This document shows, piece after piece, positions 36,403 through 49,302 of a DNA stretch of 64,000 nt. Position numbers and translations under genes: made by a program. The notes beneath the pieces are model-generated. The model saw nothing but the letters and a program-made list of their open reading frames with translations. It did not search any database and was not told the DNA's origin. Numbering within the stretch: position 1 is the stretch's first letter; every line of letters starts with the position of its first letter. Location: contig NC_054866.1 in assembly GCF_018320785.1 (NCBI RefSeq), positions 36,061,000-36,124,999 on the forward strand, written 5' to 3'. The stretch is from Cheilinus undulatus. Taxonomy: Eukaryota > Chordata > Actinopteri > Labriformes > Labridae.

Positions 36403-37216
36403 TAGGGCTGTCAAAGTAAACACGTTAATAATGAGTTAACTTAAATTCATTCTAACACCACAATCTTTTTGTTGCACGATTAATGCATGCATTTTTAACC
36501 CTCAACCCATCCCATAGTTTGTGAGATCAGGAAGCGATGCCGTAGCGATGTTGGTTGCAAGCCAGTAGAGATGGATAAAGGAACGGGACTTTTGAATGGT
36601 GAGTTCCTTTAAGATCATGCCAGATAAGACAGAAGTTATTTGCACTTACTGTCGACAGGAACTGAGTTGCCTGAAGTTCATAGAGTCTTTAATACTCTGT
36701 ACCCTGTGCACACCACCAATGCAGAAAGCTGCCCCCCTAACCAAAGGCAGGCCATGCTTGATTGTTTACATTGAGATGCTAAGACAACTCTGCAAGCAAC
36801 AATCTTTCAACAGTGGTTGCTAAATAGGTGGAAATAATTTGTATCTAATGGCTGCATTTATTAACTTCATTGTGGTATTATTCAATAATGTTACATTAAA
36901 GTCAGTATCCCCATCTGTTGTTGCTTGTTGGGCTTGAGTTTACCATGTTAGGCTCTGAGCATATTTTTGGAGCATTCACTATCTTTGAGCTTAATCTAAA
37001 GAATCTTTTTGGACATCATCTGTCATTGTTATGAAAAAACATCTGCATAAAAAAGCATTTTTGTCCACTCATGTGTTGATAAGGGTATTTAATTCTTGAG
37101 AAATTTTCGTGTATGGAACATTTAGAACAGATAAAAATAGCATGATTAATTTTCAATTAATCACAAGTTAACTATGAAAGTTGTGATATTAATCGTGAAT
37201 AAAAAATTAAATCCCT
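36403..37216 (+). mobile_element. hAT-type element remnant with BED zinc-finger scrap
   Basis: The left end 'tagggctgtcaaagtaaac' followed by 'cacgttaataatgagttaac' and the right end '...taatcgtgaataaaaaatta' then 'aatccctg' follow a widespread fish hAT family (tagggctgtcaa...gttaatcg). Between them, from 36614, the + strand encodes KTEVICTYCRQELS, the first half of a hAT BED finger; the histidine half is frameshifted. About 0.8 kb long, internally deleted. Confidence 0.75.
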
Positions 37217-37814
37217 GTTATTTTAATACTAAACAGGAGATCAGCAGCACTCACTATGCCTGCATGGTAAGTTCATTGCTTTTTCTATAGGACAGGTGTA
37301 AGGTGGAACAAACTCACCTAACTCATATGATTCAATCAAAATGCACAAATACCCATACCTGATCATTTAAAAACTTGAGCAGATTTCTCTATCAATTTGA
37401 CACTAAACATTTCATGAGTCCTCACCATAGCACTCATGACATCACTGAGGGTAATATGAACATACTGTATGGGAATTGGCCAACAAAGAAATTAACAGTT
37501 GGATAAAAGATTAAGATGAGAGTAGGACAACATCTCCCTATGGTGAAAAGATGTAATGGGGTATGATAAGAGGTGATACTGCCTGCCTGCTTGTCTAAAT
37601 CATGGTACTAACCGGAGCTGAACATGCCAACTACCTCTTTTTGTCTTGTCACTCTGATTGGCCTATAATGGATGTGACAGAGAGAACACTCATCCAGTCA
37701 CCCTCAAAGATAAAAAAGGCATGTCCTTCCCAAACACTTTGTAAGGCAAGTTTCCCAGATGGATGTGAAATACATCCCGTGCAATGGATATATGACACAG
37801 TCCATCTAAGATGT
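37217..37814. other. Non-coding, nothing recognised
   Basis: Gap between two hAT-type elements. Confidence 0.4.
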
Positions 37815-37822
37815 CTGGTTAG

Positions 37823-39139
37823 TAGGGGTGTGATGAGATCTCTTGCCACGAGATCTCGCAAGATCAAAACACCACGAGATTTCTCGTCGCGGAAAAATCA
37901 ATCTCGCAAGATCAATATTGCGCAGACACTTGGAGCAGCAGCTCTCCTTACAGAAAACAATACCAAACTGGAAGTTATAAAAGCTCACTAAGTTGCCCTG
38001 GACACCTCAAAACTGTTGGCGAGAGAGCAAATGAGGAAACGGAGCTTATCCAGTATCCATTAAGATGACCGCTCCAACCACACCCTCGCGTGCACTACTT
38101 GGGCCGCACATGATCTGCCTATGCATCATCATATTGTGTGAATTGATGAAATGCTGCTGGTGAAAGCCTGTGCAGTCTCCATGAGGAGAAAACAGCGTTT
38201 ATTTAGTTTGTGTATGCGCGTAGACTCGCTCATAGTGCTGCTATTTGCAACTTTGAGTGGCGGCTTTGTCATTTCTCCTTCTCGTCTCACCATCTGTCAG
38301 TCACACATACATCAGCTGTTGGCTGTGCGTATCATCAGTCAGAAGCTTAACATGTGTAGCGCAACGGGTCTGCATACTGCAGCGGTAAACTTAGTAAAAC
38401 AAACTCTGTTTGAGCGCCATAGAGTCCACTGTTAACTCCAAAAAGTGAAGTTAGAGCTTCAGTTAACCACGTCCTGTTTGTTGTCTGACAGCAGACAGAG
38501 ACACACTCACTCACCAACGCACACACATTAACACACACGCTCATCTGTGCATCGTGTCCAACACTGTTAAAGCTCATATCAGAAAAAGACCACAAAACGA
38601 TACAATAATCTATTTCTTTAAATTACATGTTATTGACTTAAAGATTTATTTTGAGTGTTTAAAATATAGATGTCCTTAAAGAGGATGAAAAATAGTTTGA
38701 TTTTACTGATGCAGCATATTTCAGTGCTAAACAGTGCTAAAAGTACTTTTAAAATAATCTAAGTGCTTTTATTATATATAATTAAGTATATTAAAAATTG
38801 TTATTGTAATTGTAGCGATGAGTGCATAGTATAGTAAATTTAACATTTTGTAGACTGTTAAAATGAAAGGTTTGATTTTAAGAGCATTAAAATGTACAGT
38901 TTGAGTCAAAGTTAGACAAAACATACTCGTTGGAAGCAACGATAGCCTATTCAGTACTTAGTTCAAACATTTTTGAATAGACCTGAATGCGTTATAATTA
39001 TGAATTTCAGTTGTATAAAGGACGTATTATCATCCATGTTTTTTTTCCCAAAATTAAAAAAAAAGTGTAAAATCTCGTCTCGTGGGCCCAAATATTGTCT
39101 TGTCTCATCTCGTGAGATAAGTGTCTCGTCACACCCCTA
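37823..39139. mobile_element. Non-autonomous hAT element with 8-bp target duplication (1317 bp)
   Basis: The identical octamer ctggttag lies at 37815-37822 and 39140-39147, the target-site duplication size of hAT transposons. Ends are inverted repeats: taggggtgtgatgaga on the left, taggggtgtgacgaga on the complement of the right. Sub-terminal sequence is full of ctcg/cgag motifs (cacgagatctcg). The interior carries no recognisable transposase. The perfect duplication suggests an insertion that is not very old. Confidence 0.92.
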
Positions 39140-39147
39140 CTGGTTAG

Positions 39148-41335
39148 TACTTTTTAGTTTATTCTTTTCTTCTTTTTCTTGTTAATCAGAAATCTAAATA
39201 TTTTCAGTAAATTACTGCAGAATCACTGGTATGGTATGGTATGTATTAGTGAAGAGCAGGAATCACACAGCCTGATGTTACGCAGCGATATGATAAAAAA
39301 AATATTAATCTGCAATACTGTTCTTCTTGTAGAGGCGTATTTACTGTGCAGCAACTTAAGAAATAGATCACTTTCAAGTGAAGGACTGTTAGAGTCATTG
39401 CTAAAATGCATTGCCTTTTCGACTTGCAAGGGTGTAAAATGACAGACTTTCAGAACATTGCAGAGCAACCCATGTCAAGCAGTTGTGAGTTTAAACTCAT
39501 CTCATCACGAATCTGTGGTCTGGCCTGGGCTTTACAATCTTGAGTCTGATAAATAGTAGTTTTAAGCTACCTCCACAAAACTAATGTGGAAAAACACAAG
39601 AGTAAATTAGCGCATTCACTGGCTAATAAATTATCCACAGGTGTTGACTATTGGTGACAATTTTGGTGTATAGTATGTTAATCTTTGTCTCTTTTCCAGC
39701 CCCGGGTAATCTTATAGGGGCAACGTCAATAACTCAATACAGACGATGTTTTTATCTCACTTAATTTCACTGGCATCGGGTAAATCATGTCTCCACTCAG
39801 CTTATTGTTTTCCTTCAGGCTCTTTTTCAAAACTCTTCTCTTCATGAGTGCAGTGACAGATTTCAATGGTGTCCTTCATTGTGCTACAAGAGTTCTCTAT
39901 CCCATGACACCATGTGACACCAATTAGAAAGCTGTAGATATGACAAGCCATTGGTCCAAATGCTGTAACTGGCAAAAAAAAAGAGCCTCTCTTGTGTTTT
40001 TGTCTGATATTATGGATAAAACTGGGGGGAGTAAAATCGAAACATGTCAAGAGAATTACTGGGATGACAAGGATAGGAAGAGTGAGTGGAAAAAAAGAGA
40101 GGTTGATGTCAATGATGGAAATGGACGTTTTCTGTCGTCAGCCCACACTTGAATGTCAGCTGATAAAGCTGCCGACTCAGGCCTCACAGAGGAAGAGTGA
40201 CAAGAGTGCTGGTGTGCTGACAGAGAGCTGGGAAATTTAAGAAATAAAGGCCACTTTCCCCCACTGTCTAAAGCCAAGAACAGTATTTCACAAATCACCA
40301 CAGAGGCTTACAAGACACTCATTGTCTCTACTTACCCTGCTAAACCATTACAATGTGTTTTACATAAAATAACCTGTTTCACAGCTCCCAGGTTTCCCCA
40401 CATGAGCTGGGTGATGTCATCAAGTCAAGACATAGAACAGGAGGGCCATTATTCTCAGCATGGTGTGGTAACATTCACATTTGTACAAACCTGGTGATGC
40501 CGGTAATGAAACAAGAGAAGACTTTTAAAAGGCCTTGAGGTGTGCAAAGTGTGTGTGTGTGTGTGGGTGTGTGTGTGTGGGTGTGTGGGTGTGCGTGGGC
40601 TTTTGGAAAACAACTCCCAGAAAAGAAAACTGCCACCTGCTGAAATGAATGATAGCAATTTACATGAGTTCAGTATGACAAGGAGGCAAATCACACACAG
40701 ATGTTGCTGTTCAGACAGCACCCCTGTGTGTCACACAGCTGCCAGTTTAATGTGGGTACAAGTTTCATGGCTTGTGAAAAATCCACTTTTAAGCTACCGT
40801 TTAGGAAAAGCAGGCAGCTGCTAACTGCAACCCTGACCATTAAATGCATGACAAAGTGTGCATACACAAACATTGCATTTTTAAAAAATCTGCTTTAGGC
40901 TAGGATCACAGCAGGGCAGTGGGAAAGCAAAGATGTTGTACAAGCTTTGCATGCGGATGTAAAGCAGTGAGCTAAAGGCATGGTTTGATATCAGTTTTCC
41001 TTGATTGACCTTGAGAGCTGGCTATCAGAAGCTGAAGTGAAAACATGGCAGGGTCAGATATCAGCCCTGGCTGAGGCCAGGAAGTCTTTGCTCTGCAACG
41101 GGTCCAGTGACCAGCGTAGCGATTAGCTGACTGTTAGCTGACCTAACAGAGTTTCTTTTGAGTTTATACATCCCAGTGGACAGCAGAGGCAATCATATCA
41201 GTAATGCTGAGAAGGCCTGACACAGCATTTACCACAAGCATGTGTAAAACAAGCTTCCAGAGCGGCTGAAAAAATTAATTTTATCTACAACAGATTAGAG
41301 AGTACAAAAGCAGAGAAAGAGGATAGATGAAAAAT
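39148..41335. other. About 2.2 kb non-coding, microsatellite only
   Basis: No supported exon. The open frames near 39940-40300 have no recognisable domain. Confidence 0.4.
40549..40598 (+). repeat. Imperfect (GT)n microsatellite
   Basis: About 50 bases of gt/gggt units. Confidence 0.9.
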
Positions 41336-41338
41336 AGG

Positions 41339-41565
41339 GATGCACTACATTATTGGCAGTATATTGTATTGGCCGATAATAGCTAAAAAAGTCAATCATC
41401 GGTATCGGCCGATAATAAAATTTATGCCGACCTGTACGGCCGATAATGTGATGTCATAATTAAGCGCACGTGATGATGTCGGATGCCAACAACAAACTCG
41501 ACATGTCAGCTGTGTGGGATAAATTTGAGGTGTGGGAACAAGACAACAAACCCAACTTTTTTTAT
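41339..41565 (+). mobile_element. hAT 5' end remnant (GGCCGATAAT family)
   Basis: Begins 'agggatgcactacattattg' and continues with repeated ggccgataat units, then an ATG at 41500 opening MSAVWDKFEVWEQDN, which resembles the start of a hAT transposase just before its BED finger. The finger itself is missing and the rest of the element is truncated or replaced by the repeat at 41570. Confidence 0.65.
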
Positions 41566-41569
41566 TATT

Positions 41570-41794
41570 GATCTAAATATTTCACTACTTTCAGGACACA
41601 AAAGTAGCTTAAGAGTTCAGATTTTTTTGTATTCTCCCACTTTAATTGCTTAGCATAGCTGTACACTACTCAAAACTTTGGCGTTTGGTAGCGTTTCTCA
41701 ATGCAGAAATCACTACTTGCCCCCCAAGGAGTGTTCTTTGCTACTGCGGGACATCATCTGCAAAGAACCTGCAGTACATTTTCAGAAAGCAGTA
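41570..41794 (+). repeat. Unnamed interspersed repeat, copy 2
   Basis: Diverged relative of 34360-34530 (see there). It is bordered by a hAT 5' end on the left and by a MITE piece on the right. Confidence 0.55.
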
Positions 41795-41940
41795 CAGCTT
41801 CTACATATTGGTGTATTAACCATTGCAGAAACATAAAAAATGATTTTGGTAATTATCAATGCTGTTAATTTAGGGCAGCTGTGGCATAAAACTTACTTTG
41901 GTTAGGGTAAGGGTGGTCTAATAAATTTGTTAAGCACTAT
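41795..41940 (-). mobile_element. Tc1-derived MITE, copy 3 (right-end fragment)
   Basis: The block from 'agcttctacatattg' to 'ataaatttgttaagcact' matches the right end of the element at 9871-10411. The left three quarters are missing. A small insertion (gttagggtaag) sits near the terminus. Confidence 0.85.
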
Positions 41941-43649
41941 ATATATACATATATATACATATAACTGTAAGACTTTAAGATTATGTGCAGGGTGCATAAC
42001 TGTAAATGCTGTTAACTCTAACGCGTAAAACATGACACACAAAAAGAATGATTAAAATTGTATGATGTTAGCTGGAAAACTAAGATTGGATAAAGACATG
42101 TCTTAATAAATGTGCCATCTAAAACTCCATCATTGGTAAAAATAAGACGTTTTAAGACCTTTTCATGCCTTGAATTTTCAAATGTCCAATTTCAGACTTT
42201 TTTAGACTTTTTAAGGATTGGCGGGAACCCTGAACTGTAAACCTCTACATATTAAGTGTAAGAAAAATCAGCGGAAGTGCTGTCGTTAATGCTACATCTG
42301 GCTGACTGTTGGTGTTTTACAGGTCAGAAAAAAAGAAAAACTGAAAATAAAGACAAACTGATTCATTATAATCCCAGACAGAGTTTATTTTCTCTGCTGT
42401 AGTTAGGAGGAAGAAGACAAGGAACTTAATTTGACAGTGTCTGTGACACTGATAAAACAACATGAGCCTAACTAGTTCACTTACTGAAGTGAAACTGAAG
42501 TAAATTGGCCAAAAACGAGTATCTTGGTGTATATTTTCAAAGCTAATGATCATGTTTCTTTCAAACATAATGGCCACACACATTAGATAAAGAAACACAA
42601 AGACTGTATCAGGCTTTTTGGTGTATTTTCACATCAATTTTCATAACCAATCTGGGCTGTGAGACCCCAGCCCCACCTAGAAATGAAAAGGGTGAGAGCA
42701 ACTAAGGCCCTCAATCTCACCCCTGTCTCAGCACGCCAGTTTGACTGCTGCTGAAAAACTGGATGAATTATTAAAACATCCCTTGACTCCAGCCTGTGAG
42801 AACATATCGAAATTTGGAGTTTGGGGGAACATAAAGGAGACATGATTGAAAAAGAGTGCGATAGGATGCTGGGATAATGATATAGAAAAACAGAGGAAAA
42901 CGGGGGAGAGAGAAGACTTAAAAAGGAGAGGACAAAGGTCATTTAGAGAGCATATAAAGTAAGGAGGAGTTACAGGATTTAATGCTTACAGTGAAGAAAT
43001 GCTCTGCTCACTTTATCTTAGTGTTTTCACATGTACACAGAAGATAAGCTAATGTGTGAGCAAAGCAGCAAATATTAAAGAAAATTCAACACAAGGCAGG
43101 GGGCTGATTTTACATCACAGATCTCCTGTGACATGCATGACCACTGCAATCATCAGGGATGTACTGAACAGCTGCTTGAAAGTATATTCTTTGACACTTA
43201 TTTAGTAATAACTTGAATGACAGAAAGGAAAAAATTTGCCTCTGACTCAGACTCTGTTGCTTTGTCCACCATTTCTGTCATCTTTTTTTACATTATCCTC
43301 TGCCTCCTGAGACCGTCAGACAGGGAAAGTCTCCTGCTGTGAGGTTCATCTGTGGACAAGCATGATTCCAGCTGCAGCCTGTTCTGAAATTTACTTTCAG
43401 GAGCGCATGTGTGAGAAAGGTTTCTGACTCCATCTTATGTAAGAGACAGGTTTAAATCAATAAGCCAACTTGCTACATCGGGTTTTGACCTAATTAACAA
43501 ACTGTCGGATGTAAACCGTGTTGATAATTAGTGCAAAGCTATGGTGATAAAGCTCTAAGTGTGTCACCTTCTAGAAGTGGGACAGATGAAGCTACAGGGG
43601 CTTATGTGATCTCAGATACACCCTCACTCACATGACTATCTGCTTGAAA
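41941..43649. other. About 1.7 kb non-coding, nothing recognised
   Basis: Starts with a short (at/ac) run. No exon, RNA gene or transposon end is supported. Confidence 0.4.
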
Positions 43650-43654
43650 GAAAT

Positions 43655-45287
43655 AAATTAGTACAAAAAGTAAAGAAATTTATGTTTGGTAGACTTTTTC
43701 TTTGTTGCAATGATGCTTCTTGGCAATAAATCTTATACCGTTGGAAAGCCTGTTTATTTCCCTTTTAAATGGTGCCACATTTGTAAAGATCATGCATTTG
43801 TGGGATGAGAAGCAGAGCTGAGAATGTGGGTTGCAGCCATAAAAAAAATCTGCCAAATCTTCTCTGCCAGTGCCAAACAGCTTATTTTGCTGTTGCTATT
43901 GACTCTTGTTTTGAGCTTCTGGTAAGCTGTAAGCATGGGCTACAGGTGTCTGCTCCAAGAATCGGCATGCCACGTTTGACTGATCTGGATAGGGCCCGCG
44001 CGATAGGGCAACTTCAAGCTGGTGTTCCACAAAACCAAGTTGCAGCATTGTTTGGAGTGAACTCTAATACCATCTCAAACTGAAGGCCAAGTTCCATATA
44101 ACAAGGGATGTCAGAGACAGGCCCAAGGTGGGCATCCCAAGAAGACTGTTTCCTCACCCTGTCAGCACTTAGGTACCATAGGCTGTCTTCTACAGATTTG
44201 CAGTCAAGGTTTGCAGGACTATGTTGCTGACGGCTCTCTGCCCAGACAATTAGGAACAGACTGCACATAAGCAATGTCTGGTCTCGTAGGGCTGCCATGA
44301 CTGCCCTTCACTGTCAGGCCCGTTTGCACTGGTGTCAGCAACACGTACACTGGAACCTGAACATGTGGAGGAAAATTATGTTCAGCAGTGAGTCCAGATT
44401 CTGCCTACAGCAGTTGGATCATAGGGTCAAAGTGTGGAGAAGACCCAGAGAGTGCTATGCTGATTGCTGCACCGATAGAGTAACATCTTTTGGTGGAGGC
44501 AGTGTGATGTGTGGGGCAGCATCTCCCACACTGAAAAAACAAGGCTTGTCATCACTGGAGGCAATCTCAATGCAGAGAGATATCGAGATAAAATTCTGCA
44601 ACTGGTGGCAATCCCATATCTCTGCAGTCTGAGACCAAACTCTATCCTCCAAGATGACAACGCTCGCCCCCACAGAGTGGGGTTTATCAGAGACTACTTC
44701 CAGAATTTGGAGAGGATGGAATGGCCCGCCAGCAGTCCTGACCTCAACCCAATTGAACACTTGTGGGATCAGCTTGGGCATGCTGTTCATGCCAGAGTGA
44801 CCAATACAACCACGTTGGCTGACTTGTGACAAACGCTGGTTGAAGAATGGGATGCCATTCCACAGCAGTGTGTGACCAGCATGAGGAGGAGGAGGAGCCA
44901 GGCTGCTGTGGCTGTGTATTGCTCTTTCACACACTACTGAGGCTCCTGTTTGTTACATTAATATATTGTTAAATTGCCAATATGTCTTGTTTCTTCAAAC
45001 TTCAATCATCCAATCCACAAGAGACAAGAGTCAAAGGCAGAATCAGCTGTTTGGCACTGGCAGAGAAGATTAAGCAAATTTTTCATGGCCACAACTCATA
45101 TACTCAGCTCTGCTGCTCATCCCACAAATGCATGTTCCTTACAAATGCAGCACCATTTAAAAGGGAAATAAACAGGCTTTCCAACGGTATAAGATTTATT
45201 GCCAAGAAGCATTGTTACCACAAAGAAATAATCTACCAAACACAAATGTCCTTACTTTTTGTGCAAAGTTTACTTATACACTGTAAA
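43655..45287 (+). mobile_element. Tc1-like transposon, near full length, inactive
   Basis: Terminal inverted repeats of roughly 200 bp lie at about 43655-43860 and 45080-45287, sharing for instance 'tgcttcttggcaataaatct' and the complement 'agatttattgccaagaagca'. The right end finishes ...acactgta. Between them is a transposase gene in pieces: a helix-turn-helix start (MPRLTDLDRARAIGQ, from 43970), a truncated middle, and the catalytic domain. In the readable frames, 44297-44632 contains FSSESRF, where the usual first aspartate is serine; 44509-44829 contains QDDNARPH and PDLNPIEHLWDQL. Stops and a frameshift make it non-functional. Confidence 0.9.
43970..44829 (+). pseudogene. Tc1-like transposase pseudogene
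   Basis: Cut-and-paste transposase of the DD34E type. The N-terminal DNA-binding helix-turn-helix is readable from the ATG at 43970 to a stop near 44081. The central part up to 44290 is decayed. The catalytic half is split over two frames (44297-44632 and 44509-44829), ending with TNTTTLADL and a stop. The first catalytic acidic position reads serine (FSSESRF), while the second aspartate (QDDNARPH) and the glutamate (NPIEHLW) remain. It lies centrally between the inverted repeats of the element. Without an intact frame it cannot encode an active enzyme. Confidence 0.88.
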
Positions 45288-47393
45288 GGTCAAGTTATTT
45301 TCTTATCATTATTGTTTAGTGTTATTTGCTAGTGCCTAGTGGGTTGTTTTCCCTCTCTGTGGTGGAGTGTCTGGATGCATTTGGGCCTGTCCTAGGGGGA
45401 GAGGAAGAAATGAGCAGAACTGAAACTGGCAGATACAGTCCATCACCTTTTCATTTCTTCATTTCACACACAGACGTGCCAAAATGTGCAAACCACACAC
45501 ATATTTAAACACAATGTGGAGCTGATGAAAAAATGACTTAACAGGTTCTCTCTTGTCATTTGTCTTTTTTCCAGCAATTTTCACTCACCTGGCTTCAACT
45601 ACTGCCTGGTCCCAACTATTTGTGACTATTCTATACTTTAAAAATACATTGTTTTATACCATTGTTATGTTCAGTTAATAATTTTGTTTGTTTTTGTGTT
45701 GTTGTTTTCCTTCTGATGTAATTCCTAACAATGTAGTTTTTCTATCCATACACTGCAGTACACTTGTGGAAGTGAAGCCCTCTGGCTGGGCTTTGGTTCA
45801 AGACTGCCCTCTGCTGGATTCCGTCTGTAATTGATGTCTGTAGCACTGGTTTTAGACATGACCAGTGAGATTTAACCTGCCATTTATCTACAAACCTAAA
45901 CTTGTGGGCAGGAGACTCCTTCTATTTTCCTTTAATTAAAATCTAACTCACTTTAAAGTGGTTCAGACCAAAAGTTTACAAAAGAACGATAAGGAAGACA
46001 AGGGATCATGAAAAGAGAGCTGAAAATTTCTTGAAACTTTGTTTGATGTTAATTCATTGTCTTAATTTTAGGGAAACTAAATACAGCATTGTTGGAAATA
46101 AAAAGAAAATTGACTGGAATAAGTTTGTACTGTAAAAACTGGAAGATTTTTTTTTTTTGAGACAAAATTTCCCAGGGTTGTGGTTGATCATAAAAAATAA
46201 CACAGAAACAAAGAAACAAAGAAATATTTTCCAAAGTTAGTAGTTATCCTGTATTAATCTAGAGATACGTGAAATTTGGAGGCACTGCATATAATCCATA
46301 GCTCACTTATTTTTTTATGACTAATCGTACTTTCTGCACTGTAACTGAACAAGTTGATGATACTCAAAATATCTGTCATAACTGATTACATTAAAGTTTG
46401 TAAGTAGTGATCCCAGATGAATGATAGAACTTAGAATATTAGAGGCAACTGATTACTTAAACATTTTTAAGTAACACTCACTGAAAAAATGTATTTGTTC
46501 AGTAGCAGGCATTTAGCAGTTAAAGTTTTATCAATTCAGTTTTACCACATTTATGCTGCGTTAATTTTTTAAAGTTAAACTACACCTGGGTAACGTGCAG
46601 TACTTAAAACAACTTTTTTTAAATCCAGCTCACTAAAATATGGTCCAGTATTTTTCAAAAAGCCAAATGTTTCCATCTTTCTGAATTTGTCTGATATAAA
46701 ATTTAATTATTTGTTTTATTACAAAATAATGTCGATAATGCTCAAAGCAAAACTTAAGATACCCCAGTCTCTGTTAATTCTGGAGAGCCAATATGTATAT
46801 TAGGGTGCATAGCATCCAATTTGTGCCTGTATTCAGCATGATCATGCCAATACTGATTCATTTTAGCTAATACATAAATGTAGTATAGACCTGAGCTTCA
46901 GTTCTTGAAATACATTTCAAAGTTTGAGGATGACCAAAGATACCAACTTGAGTCTTTAACACACAAGTAAGGCTGAAAGATTTAGGAAAATGATCTAAAT
47001 TGCATTTTTTTTCCCCAAAAATGCAATTTAAGGTACAATTATTAGGTTCTTCATCTTGAATATTTTTCAACAAACACAAGTACTAAACCCTTCTATTTCA
47101 TAACCAGCACAATGTTAGATCGATCAGACATAAACTGTTCTTTCCTGCAGGCCAGGAATACACACTGGCATGAAATAGGATAATACACGGATCTATATGA
47201 ATGAAATATTGTTATTTATATACTTGAATCACATTAGCAAATTGACTGATTAATTTTACATATCATCAATCATCATATAACTTGGGATAAACAGTTTTGA
47301 AAAAATATCAAACTGAGATTTTTTTTTTTTACTTAAATAGCAATGATATTCACAGCTAATATTTAGAGTCCATGTATCAGATGTGAATGGCAA
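45288..47393. other. About 2.1 kb non-coding, nothing recognised
   Basis: AT-rich sequence. The TIR-like parts of the Tc1 element end before this stretch. Confidence 0.4.
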
Positions 47394-47741
47394 AAATTTG
47401 AATGGCATTATTTATCTTTTAGATGCAGGGGGATATTATTCTACTTCATTTGTTGACTTACGTAAATATATTATGTAAGTCAAACAATACTCAACTATCT
47501 ACATTCTGCAGGTGCTTGGACTTACTGGAATCTTTCTGATAAACCTCATGACATAAGACCTCCACAGGCCATTTCTTCCATCCATACAAACATTTTCTAC
47601 ACCACTTCTGCCATTCAGGGTTGCGTGGGGTTGGAGCCTTTCCCAGCTGTCATTGGGCGAGAGGCAGGGTACACGTAAAAAGACTAAAAGTTAGAACATA
47701 AAAGCAGTCCTGGTAGGTAGGGGAGTATAGCTTTTTGGGTA
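47394..47741 (+). repeat. 348-bp duplication, copy 1
   Basis: Matches 50361-50708 over 348 bases without gaps; I count seven substitutions (about 98% identity). The unit contains a near-palindrome (tgacttacgtaa...ttatgtaagtca), then a piece of a minus-oriented SINE tail (from about 47585) and the start of a foreign insert. Similarity ends abruptly on both sides. Confidence 0.92.
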
Positions 47742-48756
47742 GATGTCAATTGCAGAAATTCTCAAACAACAGTTTTAAAATCTATTATATAATTATATAA
47801 AGATTTTTTTTCAGCCATTTGGGTAAAACAATGGAATTATGTGACTACAGATCCAAAAGCAACATGTAATCTAAATTTGTTTATTTTTTCCCCTTTCTTG
47901 TTTAAGGGTTGTAAATGTGGATGACTTATCTGTTGTTTTTCTTTATTGCTTTGTGAGCTGGTGGCTTATTTGATAAGGACATATGGTAGGCTTATACAGG
48001 AAAAGCTGTTCTCTTCTGCTAATGCCTGTTTAATATCTGCTTGTTACCCATCCTTGTTGAACTTTCTATATTGTTAGTAACTATTGTATTTTATATGGTG
48101 ATTACATTAATACTACTACTACTACAATGTGGCTGAAGTACAGTTCTTTAATGATTTTCTTTTCAGTTTTTTCCTTTTTAAAAAGTTCATCCTACTTTCA
48201 AAGAGCAAAATCTCTTTAGTTTAAGTGTTTGTGTGCAATGCATGAAACTGTTACAGATGATCTGTAGGAAATAACCACATTTAATTTAAAGGTGAAGCGC
48301 TAGTTCAGTGTTTATTGTACTGTAAAATATTGTGGCCAGTTACTCCTAAGAATGACTCAAACTCACACATGCCTTATGGTCCTTTAGTTTAAAGTTAATA
48401 CACTTGCTAAAGCCACAGGCCTTCAGCCTTTCTCTGAAATAGAGCTATGAAGAAATATGGCACTAATGATTTTTAGAGGGGTTAATGCATTGGCCAGTAT
48501 CCCAAGCCTGTCTGCAGGGCCTGAGATAATTGAAGGACATAAGAAGTCCATAAAATATAAAAGATAAAAAATATATTGTTTGGCAAATGGGGGGATCAAA
48601 AAATTGGGTGTCTTTCCAGTCTATGGTCTCATGTTCTTCTGTTCTACTTCCAACAAAAACACAAAATAATATTTTACTATTAGTCTTGATCATTTTCATC
48701 TGCCCGCTGTAGTAAATGTGCATCCAATATGTAGTTAATTTTCATGTACAAGTCGT
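47742..48756. other. Non-coding, nothing recognised
   Basis: AT-rich, no supported feature. Confidence 0.4.
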
Positions 48757-49302
48757 TTAAGGGTGCGTTCAAGTACATTCAAGATCACTAATGGAGTCCT
48801 CAGTCCAAAATTAGGGGGATTTCACATTAGGGACTTAGACCTAGGTATGATTACTCTTGAAGTCTGGTTCCATTTTTTCAGTGTGAGTGCAAGCGTACGG
48901 TACACAGGGTATGGACGTTATGAATGCAACCAGGCCCGAGTATTGGGTACTCTACAAAACATAGGGCCATTTCATCCTACCAGCAGCACGGTAGATGTGG
49001 AAGTGGGATGGAAGTTGTTTTTGGTGTCTTTAAGATAATAAAAGCACGCACAGTAGCAGGATAGACTTCACTGTCCACACAAAGCATAAACAAATGTTGA
49101 ACCAACTGCTTGCCATGGTTGTCTCTTTTTTCCTTCTTGTCATATTTGCAAATTAACTACATGCACACTGCTACCCTCTGTGCTTGGGCACAAAATGATG
49201 ATAATAATATAAAACCACACCAGTGAGGGAGATGGGAGGGGGGAACAATCACACCCAGGCATGGTCCAAAACAATCATTACTAAATGTGAAAACACCCTT
49301 AA
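48757..49302. mobile_element. TTAA-flanked MITE (546 bp)
   Basis: The left end reads ttaagggtgcgttcaa (48757-) and the right end gtgaaaacacccttaa (-49302), so the termini are inverted repeats bounded by TTAA, the target preferred by piggyBac-type transposases. The interior has no transposase. The 91-codon frame at 48763-49038 is chance. Confidence 0.7.
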
